This document shows, in pieces, positions 32,779 through 41,723 of a stretch of DNA of 64,000 bases. The first letter of the stretch is position 1, and each line of letters begins with the position of its first letter. The position numbers and the translations under genes were made by a program. Below the pieces are notes generated by a model. That model did no database searches. It was not told the origin of the DNA and saw only the letters and a list, made by a program, of their open reading frames with translations. This DNA comes from Aliivibrio finisterrensis_A. Lineage in GTDB: Bacteria; Pseudomonadota; Gammaproteobacteria; Enterobacterales; Vibrionaceae. The stretch lies in NCBI RefSeq assembly GCF_004167675.1, contig NZ_SEZQ01000001.1; one strand, 5' to 3'.

Positions 32779-33915
32779 ATGTTTGATTATGAAGTATTGC
32801 GATTTGTTTGGTGGGCATTGATCGGTGTATTACTGATTGGTTTCGCTGTAACAGATGGTTTCGATATGGGTGTTGGTGCATTAGTACCTGTTATCGGAAA
32901 AACAGATTCAGAACGTCGAGTTATGATTAACTCAATTGCCCCACACTGGGATGGTAACCAAGTATGGTTAATCACTGCCGGTGGTGCATTATTTGCTGCA
33001 TGGCCATTAGTATATGCTGCGTCATTCTCAGGTTTTTACCTAGCAATGATCCTAACATTAGCAGCATTATGGTTCCGTCCTGTAGGGTTTGATTACCGTT
33101 CTAAAATCGAAGATAAACGCTGGCGTTCAGCGTGGGATGCTGCGATCTTTATCGGTAGCTTTGTTCCACCAGTGATCTTTGGTGTTGCGTTTGGTAATTT
33201 ACTTCAAGGCGTACCATTTGAGTTAAACAACCTAATGATGCTGAGTTATCATGGTGGTTTCTTTGAGTTGTTAAACCCATTTGCATTGCTTTGTGGTTTA
33301 GTGAGTTCAGCAATGTTCATCACTCAAGGTGCAACATGGCTACAGATGAAAACAACAGAAGAGCTTCATTCTCGCTCTCGTAATGTAGCGATGATCTGTA
33401 GCTTAGCAGTGATCGTACTATTTGTTATTGCTGGCTTCTGGGCTCAAAGCATCGAAGGTTATGTAATTACTACGGTTCTTGATCACAATGCAGCCTCTGA
33501 TCCACTAAATAAAGAAGTGGTTCGTGAAGTAGGTGCGCTATTCAATAATTATAATGAATATCCACTACTTTGGATTGCTCCAGCACTCGCTGTGATTATG
33601 CCTATCATTACTATTATAGCTTCTCGTGCAAATATTGGTGGTTTAGCATTCTTAAGTTCTAGTTTGACGAATGCAGGTGTTATTTTAACGTCTGGTTTCG
33701 CATTGTTCCCATTCGTAATGCCATCGAGCTTTAATCCTGATCATGGTCTAACTATGTGGGATGCGACATCAAGTGAATTGACGCTACGATTAATGACTTA
33801 TGTTGCTATCGTAATGGTGCCAATTATTCTTGCTTATACCATTTGGACGTATTACAAAATGTTTGGTCGTCTTGATTCTAAATTCATTGAAGAGAACAAA
33901 ACGTCTCTTTACTAA
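32779..33915 (+). CDS. cydB: Cytochrome bd ubiquinol oxidase subunit II
   Basis: A 378-residue membrane subunit with about eight helices. Starts MFDYEVLRFVWWALIGVLL and carries the conserved VTDGFDMGVGALVP, APHWDGNQVWLITAGGALFAA (shown in part) and RPVGFDYRSK segments of CydB. It pairs with CydA and stabilises the haem b595/d site. It follows cydA by 17 bp. Confidence 0.97.
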   Translation: MFDYEVLRFVWWALIGVLLIGFAVTDGFDMGVGALVPVIGKTDSERRVMINSIAPHWDGNQVWLITAGGALFAAWPLVYAASFSGFYLAMILTLAALWFRPVGFDYRSKIEDKRWRSAWDAAIFIGSFVPPVIFGVAFGNLLQGVPFELNNLMMLSYHGGFFELLNPFALLCGLVSSAMFITQGATWLQMKTTEELHSRSRNVAMICSLAVIVLFVIAGFWAQSIEGYVITTVLDHNAASDPLNKEVVREVGALFNNYNEYPLLWIAPALAVIMPIITIIASRANIGGLAFLSSSLTNAGVILTSGFALFPFVMPSSFNPDHGLTMWDATSSELTLRLMTYVAIVMVPIILAYTIWTYYKMFGRLDSKFIEENKTSLY

Positions 33916-33927
33916 GGAGTATTTATT

Positions 33928-34035
33928 ATGTGGTATTTCGCATGGATCCTAGGCGTGCTACTAGCATGTTCATTTGCAATCATTAATGCACTTTGGTTAG
34001 AGCATTCAGAAATGATGGACAAAGACAGTGAGTAA
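33928..34035 (+). CDS. cydX: Cytochrome bd accessory subunit CydX (YbgT)
   Basis: A 35-residue single-helix protein, MWYFAWILGVLLACSFAIIN followed by ALWLEHSEM and an acidic end. The W-Y-F-x-W-x-L-G start and the Glu after the helix (LWLEH) are diagnostic of CydX, which stabilises the haems of the bd oxidase. It is preceded by AAGGAG and overlaps the start of ybgE by eight bases, so it is clearly part of the operon. Confidence 0.95.
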   Translation: MWYFAWILGVLLACSFAIINALWLEHSEMMDKDSE

Positions 34036-34330
34036 TCTCGCTGACAAAATAGACAGCGTCCACAGCCCAATCAACAATATCGTAGTACGATTATTGTTGG
34101 TTGCAGCTGCGATATTTCACATGGCAATGCTGATGTGGGAACCAAGGGTGTACTCTGATCAAATTGGTGGATTTAGTGGCTTATTAGCCCCAAGCTTAAT
34201 TTATTCAGTGTGTACTGCATTCATTTTTGCTGTGGGTTTTATTCCTCATAAATGGATTTGGAAGCTGATATTTAGTCCGTATTTTTCAATAGCAATCTTA
34301 AGCTACTTTAGTTATTTGTATTTTTTCTAA
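34028..34330 (+). CDS. ybgE: Cyd operon protein YbgE
   Basis: A 100-residue membrane protein with GTG start overlapping cydX and about three helices (IVVRLLLVAAAIFHMAMLMW; LIYSVCTAFIFAVGFIPH; C-terminal hydrophobic end). The W-E-P-x-x-Y/F sequence after helix one (MLMWEPRVYSD) is typical of YbgE. Its position after cydX is conserved in gammaproteobacteria; the role in bd oxidase assembly or function is not well defined. A terminator follows. Confidence 0.9.
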   Translation: MSNLADKIDSVHSPINNIVVRLLLVAAAIFHMAMLMWEPRVYSDQIGGFSGLLAPSLIYSVCTAFIFAVGFIPHKWIWKLIFSPYFSIAILSYFSYLYFF

Positions 34331-34373
34331 AGTGATAAGCCGATAAAAGTTTGTTTATTGGAACAGCATACTA

Positions 34374-34415
34374 AGCAGTTTGTTACTTATTTAAGTATCA
34401 AACTGCTTTTTTTTT
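34374..34415 (+). terminator. Rho-independent terminator of the cyd operon
   Basis: Stem AGCAGTTTG / CAAACTGCT, extended inward by TACTT / AAGTA, followed by nine T residues. Confidence 0.9.
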
Positions 34416-34513
34416 GACGATATAGCCTAAAATTCTTATTTGTTATAGTGATGCTAATAAAAAATCGGTTATAGTTAGCAACGGATTTTTCAATAAGAAA
34501 AGAGAAAAATGTA

Positions 34514-34924
34514 ATGGATAACAACACGTTTGAATGGCCGATCACTATTTATTATGAAGATACAGACGCTGGCGGAGTTGTATATCATTCTAACTATTTG
34601 AAGTTTTTTGAACGAGCACGAACGGAATTATTGCGCCATCATGGTGTCTCTCAACAAGTACTGTTAAAGCAATCGATAGGATTTGTTGTAAAAAGTATTA
34701 ATATTGATTTCATTCAAGCTGCACGATTAGACGAACAGCTCAAAGTTGAAACATCTATAACAGAATTTAAAAAAGTATCGCTAACCTTTTGTCAGTTATT
34801 GGTTAATTCTGAAGGGAAGGTATTGTGCAAAGCTACGGTTAAGGTAGCCTGTATTGATAACTCAAAGATGAAACCAACAGCGATTCCATCATTTATACTA
34901 TCGGAGATAACTTGTGACAGGTGA
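34514..34924 (+). CDS. ybgC: Acyl-CoA thioesterase YbgC (Tol-Pal associated)
   Basis: A 136-residue hot-dog fold thioesterase of the 4-hydroxybenzoyl-CoA type. The signature YYEDTDAGGVVYHSNYLKFFE contains the catalytic Asp (given here in part as DTDAGGVVYHSNY). The enzyme hydrolyses acyl-CoA or acyl-ACP and is linked genetically to the Tol-Pal system and phospholipid synthesis. It overlaps tolQ by 11 bases and is the first gene of ybgC-tolQRAB-pal-cpoB. Confidence 0.95.
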   Translation: MDNNTFEWPITIYYEDTDAGGVVYHSNYLKFFERARTELLRHHGVSQQVLLKQSIGFVVKSINIDFIQAARLDEQLKVETSITEFKKVSLTFCQLLVNSEGKVLCKATVKVACIDNSKMKPTAIPSFILSEITCDR

Positions 34925-35597
34925 ACTATCAATTCTCGATCTATTTCTACAAGCTAGTTTATTAGTTAAGATCGTGATGCTTATTTTATTAGGCTTGTCG
35001 GTAACATCATGGGCCATGATCTTCAAGCGCTCAAAAATTTTAGCCGTTGCTCGTATTGATGCAGAACGCTTCGAAGATAAATTCTGGTCAGGAATGGATT
35101 TGTCACAGCTGTTTAATGAAGTGAAAGTTCGTAAAGATCGAATCAGTGGTACTGAAAAAATCTTCTATTCTGGCTTTAATGAGTTTGCTCGCTTATCTCG
35201 AGTGAGTTCATCGTCTGAAGCAGTAATGGATGGAACATCTAGAGCTATGCGCGTTACGGTTTCGCGAGAAGTAGATGGTCTTGAAACCAACCTACCTTTT
35301 CTTGCAACTGTTGGTTCTATAACGCCATACATAGGTTTATTTGGTACCGTATGGGGTATCATGCATGCGTTTATTGCGCTAGGAGCAGTAAAGCAAGCGA
35401 CACTAGCAATGGTTGCTCCAGGTATCGCTGAAGCATTGGTTGCAACCGCTATGGGGCTATTTGCTGCGATTCCAGCGGTTATTGCCTACAACAGACTTAG
35501 TGTTAAAGTGGGCAAGCTAGAGCATAACTACGCTGCTTTTATGGATGAGTTCTCAAGCATTTTACATCGTCAAGCAATGGCAAGTCAGGAGAAGTAA
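34914..35597 (+). CDS. tolQ: Tol-Pal system protein TolQ
   Basis: A 227-residue inner-membrane protein with GTG start and three helices (LLVKIVMLILLGLSVTSWAM; PFLATVGSITPYIGLFGTVWG; LVATAMGLFAAIPAVIAYN). The MotA/TolQ/ExbB family G-x-x-G-T-V-W-G motif is clear. With TolR it forms the proton channel that energises TolA during outer-membrane constriction at division. Start overlaps ybgC; the stop overlaps tolR by one base. Confidence 0.96.
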   Translation: MTGELSILDLFLQASLLVKIVMLILLGLSVTSWAMIFKRSKILAVARIDAERFEDKFWSGMDLSQLFNEVKVRKDRISGTEKIFYSGFNEFARLSRVSSSSEAVMDGTSRAMRVTVSREVDGLETNLPFLATVGSITPYIGLFGTVWGIMHAFIALGAVKQATLAMVAPGIAEALVATAMGLFAAIPAVIAYNRLSVKVGKLEHNYAAFMDEFSSILHRQAMASQEK

Positions 35598-36043
35598 TGT
35601 CTGGCTATCAACCAAAGAAAAGAAAATTAACGGCTGAAATTAATGTGGTTCCCTACATTGATGTCATGTTGGTGTTATTAATTATCTTTATGGTAACGGC
35701 TCCGTTTGTCACTCAAGGGGTAGATGTTGAATTACCAGAGATGAGTAACACAAAATCGGCGCAAGCGATGGCGGGTGAAGATCCTAATGCAACATTTATC
35801 ATTGTTGAGATTGATAAAGATGGAAACCTTGGCTTAAGTGTTGATAATCAAGAAGTTCGTCGTCCTATGTCAATGCAAGAGATGATCACTAATGTGAAAG
35901 CTGAGCTGAGCATTAAGCCTAATTCACCCGTTGCGGTAGGTGGGGACGCTAGCACGCCTTATGCAGAGATTGTTTTAGTTCTTGATGAATTAAGCCGTGC
36001 TGGGGTGAGTAAAGTTGGATTACTTACCGATCTCAAGGAATAG
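35597..36043 (+). CDS. tolR: Tol-Pal system protein TolR
   Basis: A 148-residue protein with a short cytoplasmic start (KKRKLTAEINVVPYIDVMLVL). One membrane helix carries the essential Asp (PYIDVMLVLLIIFMVTAP), and a periplasmic ExbD-type domain ends in STPYAEIVLVLDELSRAGV. It is the moving partner of TolQ in the proton channel. It overlaps tolQ by one base. Confidence 0.96.
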   Translation: MSGYQPKKRKLTAEINVVPYIDVMLVLLIIFMVTAPFVTQGVDVELPEMSNTKSAQAMAGEDPNATFIIVEIDKDGNLGLSVDNQEVRRPMSMQEMITNVKAELSIKPNSPVAVGGDASTPYAEIVLVLDELSRAGVSKVGLLTDLKE

Positions 36044-36059
36044 AAGTGAATAATCATTA

Positions 36060-37088
36060 ATGAAATCGGATAATAATTACACTTTTGCTATTATTGTATC
36101 TGTCGTGTTGCACTTGTTGCTCGTGGCAGCGCTTATCTTTGGCAGCGATTTTTCTCTGGATGACAAAGCAAAGCCTAATACTATCCAAGCTGTTGTGATC
36201 GATCCAAATACGATTGCAAAACAAGCGTCTCAGATCCGTCAAGAGCGAGAACGAGCGGAGCGGGCTGAGCAAGAGCGTTTAAAGCGATTAAAACAACAAG
36301 CTGCTCAGTTAGAAAAAAATCGAAAAGCGGAAGAAGATCGAATTCGAAAACTAAAAGAACAACAAGTTAAAGAGAAAAAAGCGGCTCGAGAAGCTGAAGA
36401 AGAGCGTAAAAAAGCAGTAGCAGAAGCGAAGAAACAAAAAGAGCGTGCTGTTGCTAAAGAAGTTGAACGAAAACGTAGAGCGGATGCCGCAGCAAAAGCT
36501 GAAGTTGCCAAACAGGCTAAAATTAAGGCTGATAAAGAAAAAGCCGCAAAAGAGGCTGCAAAAAAAGCGCAATTAGAAAAAGAACGCGCAGCGAAAGCTG
36601 AAGCGGATCGTAAAGCAAAAGAAAAAGCGGCGAAAGTAGAAGCAGAAAGAGTCGCAAAAGAAAAAGCAGCAGCTGCTGAAAAAGCGCGTAAAGAAAAAGA
36701 ACGTGCAGCGAAAGCAGAAGCTGAGCGAAAGCAAAAAGAAGCAGCGCTAAATGATATTTTTGCAGGGTTAGAAGATGAGACAGTTCAAAACTCATCAGCT
36801 AAGCAGCAACATATTGATGATGAAGTGAATCGCCATGCCGCTATTTACACTCAAATGATTCAACAGAACCTATTGGTTGATGAAACCTATGTAGGTAAAA
36901 GTTGTAGAGTAAAAATTAAGTTAGCGTCATCAGGGTTACTTTTATCTGTGACAACATTAGGGGGAGATGCTCAAGTTTGCCGTGCAGCAAAAACGGCGGT
37001 AACTAAAGTAAATGTATTCCCGATGCCAAAAGATTCAGATGTTGTTGCTAAATTAACGAATATTAACCTTACGGTTCAACCAGAATAA
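36060..37088 (+). CDS. tolA: Tol-Pal system protein TolA
   Basis: A 342-residue protein. The N-terminal membrane helix (TFAIIVSVVLHLLLVAALIFG) contains the S-x3-H-x3-L type motif that contacts TolQR. A long Ala/Lys/Glu helical domain (about residues 60-225, rich in AEAERKAKEKAAK-like units) spans the periplasm. A globular C-terminal domain (RHAAIYTQMIQQNLLVDETY, then SCRVKIKLASSGLLLSV) binds TolB/Pal and is a known entry point for phage and colicins. The repetitive middle generates several long but spurious antisense ORFs. Confidence 0.95.
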   Translation: MKSDNNYTFAIIVSVVLHLLLVAALIFGSDFSLDDKAKPNTIQAVVIDPNTIAKQASQIRQERERAERAEQERLKRLKQQAAQLEKNRKAEEDRIRKLKEQQVKEKKAAREAEEERKKAVAEAKKQKERAVAKEVERKRRADAAAKAEVAKQAKIKADKEKAAKEAAKKAQLEKERAAKAEADRKAKEKAAKVEAERVAKEKAAAAEKARKEKERAAKAEAERKQKEAALNDIFAGLEDETVQNSSAKQQHIDDEVNRHAAIYTQMIQQNLLVDETYVGKSCRVKIKLASSGLLLSVTTLGGDAQVCRAAKTAVTKVNVFPMPKDSDVVAKLTNINLTVQPE

Positions 37089-37098
37089 GGAAGCTCAA

Positions 37099-38451
37099 GT
37101 GCTAAAACGATGGATATTAACTCTCTTTGTTGCTTGTTTAACATTTAGCCAAGTAGCAAGAGCTGAATTAGAGTTGGTTATAACAGAAGGTATTGATTCT
37201 GCAAGGCCAATCGGAATCGTGCCGTTTAAGTGGCATGGTGAAGGCAAATTACCGCAAGATATTTCTGCTATTATCTCGTCTGATTTACAGCGCAGTGGCA
37301 AATTTAGCCCAGTAGCAACTAATAAAATGCCTCAAACACCCTATAAAGATTCGGATATCAATTACGAAGCTTGGACTAAAATGGGTGTGGATGCGATTGT
37401 TACGGGTGAAGTGAAACTTAATGCTCAAGGTAAATACGAAGTTACCTATAAATTAATTGATGTCGTTCGTGGTCAATTAACGAAAGGTCAATCGAAGGCT
37501 CTTAACAGCACTGGTGAATTGGTACTGACTCAAGATCATATTCTTGTAAATAAAGTTGCAACACTATCGAAAAAACAGCTGCGTAAGTACGCACACCGAA
37601 TCTCTGATGTCGTTTATGAAAAATTGACAGGCGAGAGAGGGGCATTCTTGACTCGTATTGCTTATGTTGTGGTTAATGATAAAGCACAATATCCGTATCA
37701 ATTACGCATTGCTGATTATGATGGTTACAACGAACGCCTGGTACTAAAATCAAAACAACCAATCATGTCACCAGCTTGGTCACCTGATGGTAAAAAATTA
37801 GCGTATGTGAGTTTTGAAAACAGAAAATCACAAGTTTTTATTATGAATATTTATACGGGTAAGAGAGAGTTAATTGCTTCTTATCCGCGTCATAATGGAG
37901 CGCCACGATTTTCACATGATGGTAAAGAATTAGCCATTGTATTGTCGAAAACAGGAAGCTTGAATATTTATATCGTGAATTTAGAGACGAAGAAAATGCG
38001 TCAAATAACTCGCGGAAGATCGAATAATACGGAACCTTTTTGGGCTCCTGATAACAAGTCTTTAATATTTACTTCAGATCGGGGTGGTAAACCTCAGATA
38101 TATAGAGTAAATTTACAAGACGGTTCAACAAAACGTTTAACCTGGCAAGGCAGTCAAAATCTTGGTGGGCAGATTACTCCAGACGGTAAGTTTATTGTCA
38201 TGGTGAATCGCTCAGAGACTGGATTCAATCTAGCAAAACAAGATTTAGAAACTGGTGCCGTCCAGGTCTTAACCAAGACACTACTGGATGAGTCACCTAG
38301 TATTGCGCCAAATGGCGGCATGGTGATTTACAGTTCCATTTATAGAAAACAGAATGTACTTTCGATGGTTTCTATCGATGGCCGTTTTAAAGCTCGCTTA
38401 CCAGCGACAAACGGACGTGTAAGGGCACCAGCGTGGTCGCCATTTTTATAG
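37099..38451 (+). CDS. tolB: Tol-Pal system protein TolB
   Basis: A 450-residue periplasmic protein with GTG start. The signal peptide is MLKRWILTLFVACLTFSQVARA. The N-terminal domain has RPIGIVPFKWHGEGKLPQD; a six-bladed beta-propeller follows with WSPDGKKLAYVSFENRKSQV-type repeats (also SHDGKELAIV, WAPDNKSLIF, TPDGKFIVMV). It binds Pal and is released by TolA. Ten bp separate it from tolA. Confidence 0.96.
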   Translation: MLKRWILTLFVACLTFSQVARAELELVITEGIDSARPIGIVPFKWHGEGKLPQDISAIISSDLQRSGKFSPVATNKMPQTPYKDSDINYEAWTKMGVDAIVTGEVKLNAQGKYEVTYKLIDVVRGQLTKGQSKALNSTGELVLTQDHILVNKVATLSKKQLRKYAHRISDVVYEKLTGERGAFLTRIAYVVVNDKAQYPYQLRIADYDGYNERLVLKSKQPIMSPAWSPDGKKLAYVSFENRKSQVFIMNIYTGKRELIASYPRHNGAPRFSHDGKELAIVLSKTGSLNIYIVNLETKKMRQITRGRSNNTEPFWAPDNKSLIFTSDRGGKPQIYRVNLQDGSTKRLTWQGSQNLGGQITPDGKFIVMVNRSETGFNLAKQDLETGAVQVLTKTLLDESPSIAPNGGMVIYSSIYRKQNVLSMVSIDGRFKARLPATNGRVRAPAWSPFL

Positions 38452-38483
38452 CTACTAAATATTTAGGTAATAAGGAAAATATA

Positions 38484-39047
38484 ATGCAACTAAATAATCT
38501 TCTTAAGAGTCTTTTAATCGCTTTGCCTGTGGTTGCTCTTTCTGCTTGTAGTTCTAGCGACAGCGCAACTGACAGTACTGCTGGCCAAGAATCAACAAAT
38601 GCTGCAGAAACTCAAACAACAGGTGCTGAAGGTCAAACAGACACTGCTGTTATTACTTCTATCGAAGTAGATGAAGTTATGACTGAAGCTGAAGTTCGTG
38701 CTCAAGCAGAACAAGAGCTTCGTAAAGTACAAACAGTTTACTTCGCGTTTGATAATTCAACAATTTCTTCTGAGTACGAAGATATGCTTGCTGCACATGC
38801 TGCTTTCCTAAGCGCTGATCCAGCAATCAAAGTAACTGTTGAAGGTCATGCTGATGAACGTGGTACTCCTGAGTACAACATCGCACTAGGCGAGCGTCGT
38901 GCTAAAGCTGTATCTAAATACCTACAAGCTCTAGGTGTTTCTGCTGACCAAATCTCTATCGTAAGCTACGGTGAAGAGAAGCCACTAGTTCTTGGTCAAA
39001 CTGCTGAAGATTACGCTAAAAACCGTCGCGCAGTATTAGTATACTAA
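38484..39047 (+). CDS. pal: Peptidoglycan-associated lipoprotein Pal
   Basis: A 187-residue outer-membrane lipoprotein. The signal peptide MQLNNLLKSLLIALPVVALSAC ends at lipobox cysteine 22. A low-complexity Ser/Thr/Ala linker follows, then an OmpA-like domain (VYFAFDNSTISSEYEDML; VEGHADERGTPEYNIALGER; NRRAVLVY). It anchors the outer membrane to peptidoglycan and concentrates at division sites. The start at 38484 has AGGA nearby; an upstream frame start at 38433 would run inside tolB and disrupt the signal peptide. Confidence 0.97.
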   Translation: MQLNNLLKSLLIALPVVALSACSSSDSATDSTAGQESTNAAETQTTGAEGQTDTAVITSIEVDEVMTEAEVRAQAEQELRKVQTVYFAFDNSTISSEYEDMLAAHAAFLSADPAIKVTVEGHADERGTPEYNIALGERRAKAVSKYLQALGVSADQISIVSYGEEKPLVLGQTAEDYAKNRRAVLVY

Positions 39048-39072
39048 TCGATAGTTTATAAGGCTGACTTAT

Positions 39073-39843
39073 ATGAAATACAGTAACCTTAAGCGAATTA
39101 TTCCGCTTACGTTGCTGGCTAGTGCGGCGACCCTTGTGGTCGCCGCACCTGCTCCAGTCACAGATTTAAATGCGACTTCCAATTCTACTTCTTCTGCTCC
39201 AGCATCTTCAGCGAGCATTGAGCGTTTAGAGCGCCTGATAAAAAGCCGTAACCAAATTCAACTTCAGCTTCAGCAGCAGCTTGATGGTTTATCAGAAGAA
39301 TTGTCAGAAATGCGTGGAATGGTTGAACGTAATAGCTATGAGCTTGATCAAATGCTAGAACGTCAACGTCAGCTATATATTGAAATCGATACACTGAGAA
39401 CAGCAAAGCCAGTACCAGTAACAACTCCAGCAGAAGCGACTGATAGTTCTTCTGGTGCTTATGCTGCTGATACCAATGAAAACGAAGCATATCAAAATGC
39501 AGTTGATTTAATCTTAAAGGAAAAAGATTATGCTGGCGCAACCAAAGCATTCCAAGATTTTGTTGCAGCCTATCCTGATTCTGTATATAGCTCAAACGCA
39601 CATTATTGGTTAGGACAGCTTTATTTTGCTCAGAAAAATGACATAGAAGCTGCAAAAAGTTTTGCAAAAGTAGTAAGTTATGCTGATTCAAATAAACGCG
39701 CAGATGCTTTATTAAAATTAGGTGAACTTGCTAAACGAAATAACAATAAAGCTGCCGCTCAAAAATATTATCAAAAAGTGATTTCTGAATATCCAGATAG
39801 CACAACAGCGAAAACAGCTGATAATCAGTTAAAATCGTTATAA
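39073..39843 (+). CDS. cpoB: Cell division coordinator CpoB (YbgF)
   Basis: A 256-residue periplasmic protein. The signal peptide IIPLTLLASAATLVVAAPAP is followed by a coiled-coil trimerisation segment (SIERLERLIKSRNQIQLQLQ and onward to about residue 110), then TPR repeats (AYQNAVDLILKEKDYAGATK; YSSNAHYWLGQLYFAQKN; DALLKLGELAKRNNN). CpoB links PBP1B activity with Tol constriction. Last gene of the tol-pal cluster; terminator follows. Confidence 0.95.
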   Translation: MKYSNLKRIIPLTLLASAATLVVAAPAPVTDLNATSNSTSSAPASSASIERLERLIKSRNQIQLQLQQQLDGLSEELSEMRGMVERNSYELDQMLERQRQLYIEIDTLRTAKPVPVTTPAEATDSSSGAYAADTNENEAYQNAVDLILKEKDYAGATKAFQDFVAAYPDSVYSSNAHYWLGQLYFAQKNDIEAAKSFAKVVSYADSNKRADALLKLGELAKRNNNKAAAQKYYQKVISEYPDSTTAKTADNQLKSL

Positions 39844-39852
39844 ATAGAAACT

Positions 39853-39880
39853 AAAAAGGAGCTGAAGTGCTCCTTTTTTA
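39853..39880 (+). terminator. Rho-independent terminator of the tol-pal cluster
   Basis: Stem AAAAAGGAGC / GCTCCTTTTT with a six-base loop and a T-run, nine bases after the cpoB stop. Confidence 0.9.
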
Positions 39881-39890
39881 TTGCCCTAAC

Positions 39891-39918
39891 TTGCTGCCAA
39901 TAGCATAAGGCGTATAAT
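39891..39918 (+). promoter_or_regulatory. Predicted sigma-70 promoter of nadA
   Basis: TTGCTG, 16 bases, then a perfect TATAAT at 39913-39918, placing the transcript start about 30 bp before the nadA ATG. Confidence 0.55.
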
Positions 39919-39953
39919 ATCGAGATTATTTTAAGATATTAATGAGCTGAGCA

Positions 39954-41003
39954 ATGGGCCACATTTTAGACCACGTCGATACGGTATATCCTTTTCCTCC
40001 AAAACCTATCAAATTAAGCGCCGATGAGAAAACGCAGTACATCGCGAAAATTAAGCAGTTGCTTAGCGATAAAAATGCGGTATTAATTGCTCATTATTAT
40101 ACAGACCCTGAGATCCAAGCATTAGCAGAAGAGACTGGCGGCTTTGTTGGTGATTCACTTGAAATGGCTAAATTTGGTAATCGCCATGATGCGAAGACAT
40201 TAGTTATTGCTGGTGTTCGTTTTATGGGTGAATCTGCAAAGATCTTAACACCTGAAAAAACAATCTTAATGCCAACACTAGAAGCCGAATGTTCGCTTGA
40301 TCTTGGTTGTCCAACTGATAAATTTACAGAGTTCTGTGATGCTCACCCTGATCACACCGTTGTTGTTTATGCGAATACCTCAGCAGCAGTAAAAGCACGT
40401 GCTGATTGGGTCGTAACATCAAGTATCGCACTAGAAATTGTTGAGCACCTTGATGATGAAGATAAGAAGATCATTTGGGGGCCAGATCGTCATTTAGGTT
40501 CATACATTGCGAACAAAACAGGTGCAGACATGCTGTTATGGCAGGGTGAATGTATTGTTCATGATGAGTTCTCAGCAAAAGCACTAAAAGATGCGAAAGC
40601 ACTTCACCCAGATGCTGCAGTTTTAGTCCACCCAGAATCACCAGCAAGTGTGGTTGAATTGGCAGATGCGGTAGGCTCTACAAGCCAGTTAATTAAAGCT
40701 GCGAAAGAGTTACCACAGCAGAAAATGATTGTGGCAACCGATAAAGGTATCTTCTTCAAGATGCAGCAAATGGTGCCAGAAAAAGAGCTATTAGAAGCAC
40801 CAACAGCCGGTGCTGGTGCAACATGCCGTAGCTGTGCTCACTGCCCATGGATGGCGATGAACGGTCTTGTAGCGATTGAGAAGGCTCTTAATGAAGGTGG
40901 TGCCGAGCATGAGATCTTTGTTGATGAAGAAACACGTCTAAAATCACTTATCCCATTGAATCGCATGTTAGATTTTGCAGAGCAATTAAACGCAAATAAG
41001 TAA
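39954..41003 (+). CDS. nadA: Quinolinate synthase A
   Basis: A 349-residue [4Fe-4S] enzyme that condenses iminoaspartate with dihydroxyacetone phosphate to quinolinate in NAD synthesis. The three cluster cysteines are found in EAECSLDLGCPTDKF, LLWQGECIVHDEF and ATCRSCAHCPWMAMN. HYYTDPEIQALAEETGGFVG and RFMGESAKIL are substrate-binding segments. Its neighbour after the tol-pal cluster is the same in many gammaproteobacteria. Own promoter and terminator. Confidence 0.97.
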   Translation: MGHILDHVDTVYPFPPKPIKLSADEKTQYIAKIKQLLSDKNAVLIAHYYTDPEIQALAEETGGFVGDSLEMAKFGNRHDAKTLVIAGVRFMGESAKILTPEKTILMPTLEAECSLDLGCPTDKFTEFCDAHPDHTVVVYANTSAAVKARADWVVTSSIALEIVEHLDDEDKKIIWGPDRHLGSYIANKTGADMLLWQGECIVHDEFSAKALKDAKALHPDAAVLVHPESPASVVELADAVGSTSQLIKAAKELPQQKMIVATDKGIFFKMQQMVPEKELLEAPTAGAGATCRSCAHCPWMAMNGLVAIEKALNEGGAEHEIFVDEETRLKSLIPLNRMLDFAEQLNANK

Positions 41004-41021
41004 TGCTTTAAGTAGTTAAAT

Positions 41022-41054
41022 AAAAATGGCGACCAAGTTGGTCGCCATTTTTTT
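41022..41054. terminator. Terminator of nadA (sequence duplicated at 51995)
   Basis: Hairpin AAAAATGGCGACC / GGTCGCCATTTTT with loop AAGTT and a T-run. Sits between converging nadA and the membrane-protein gene. A 31-bp identical hairpin recurs at 51995-52025. Confidence 0.92.
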
Positions 41055-41505
41055 ATTCTTTATCGCTTAAAGCAAAGTAAATCTTAGAGACAATAATTTC
41101 AGATATTAATATAGTGAAAACTACAGCAAAGAAAGCGACGACACCGTTTAATGGCCCATTAAATGATACTTTGTCACCAAATAAAATATTAATGGCTTCT
41201 AGCATAATAAATTTACTACCAACCAAAATCGTATAGCTACTTAATCCACGATATATTTTTGGTGCTGTTCCTGGTTTAGATTTAAAGTAATCAGCAATTC
41301 GGTGTTCTGCATTGATCGATAACTTCAATAATAACTGCAATAAAATCGCAGCAGCGAATGATATGGTAAATGATTCAATGTTTACAAAATCCCAATATTC
41401 ATCAAAAAAATTCAATACTGTTAAATCAACAAGAACTGCTAGTGTATAGCCGACAAATAAACGTTGAGGAGTGTTAAAACCATATTCTTTAGTTGTTGAG
41501 CTCAT
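41053..41505 (-). CDS. Small membrane protein of unknown function
   Basis: A 150-residue protein with about four hydrophobic segments: LFVGYTLAVLVDLTVLNFF, SFTISFAAAILLQLLLKL, YTILVGSKFIMLEAINIL and GVVAFFAVVFTILISEIIV. The N-terminus is soluble and a short basic loop follows the second helix (EHRIADYFKSKPGTAPK). I do not recognise a family. It lies alone, converging with nadA, about 200 bp from the divergent outer-membrane-protein gene. An SD-like sequence is weak. Confidence 0.75.
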   Translation of the reverse strand: MSSTTKEYGFNTPQRLFVGYTLAVLVDLTVLNFFDEYWDFVNIESFTISFAAAILLQLLLKLSINAEHRIADYFKSKPGTAPKIYRGLSSYTILVGSKFIMLEAINILFGDKVSFNGPLNGVVAFFAVVFTILISEIIVSKIYFALSDKE

Positions 41506-41599
41506 ATTGTATTCCTAATTATTGTTTAAATATATTATTCATTTTCTGGTTATTATAGTGCCTATTTATTTATCATATGAAAAGTGCACTAAAATCAAT

Positions 41600-41615
41600 T
41601 GGCGCGAAATGGTAA
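41600..41615 (+). promoter_or_regulatory. Repeated 16-bp element, copy 1 (TGGCGCGAAATGGTAA)
   Basis: Perfect copy of the motif shared across 41.6-51.8 kb, oriented toward the outer-membrane-protein gene, 108 bp before its start. Unlike the other copies, no clear TATNNT hexamer is found 20-22 bp downstream. Confidence 0.7.
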
Positions 41616-41723
41616 AAATATAGATTAAATTACAGACTCAAGTCTAAATATAGTGATAATTGATTCATTAAACAAAATAAATGCTCTATATTATTTATGT
41701 GATTGTAATTAATGGAATTATGT

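Noticed and set aside
36305..36795. Several long antisense ORFs inside tolA
   Set aside because: They come from the Ala/Lys/Glu repeat region of TolA; they are Phe/Leu/Ser-rich and overlap each other.
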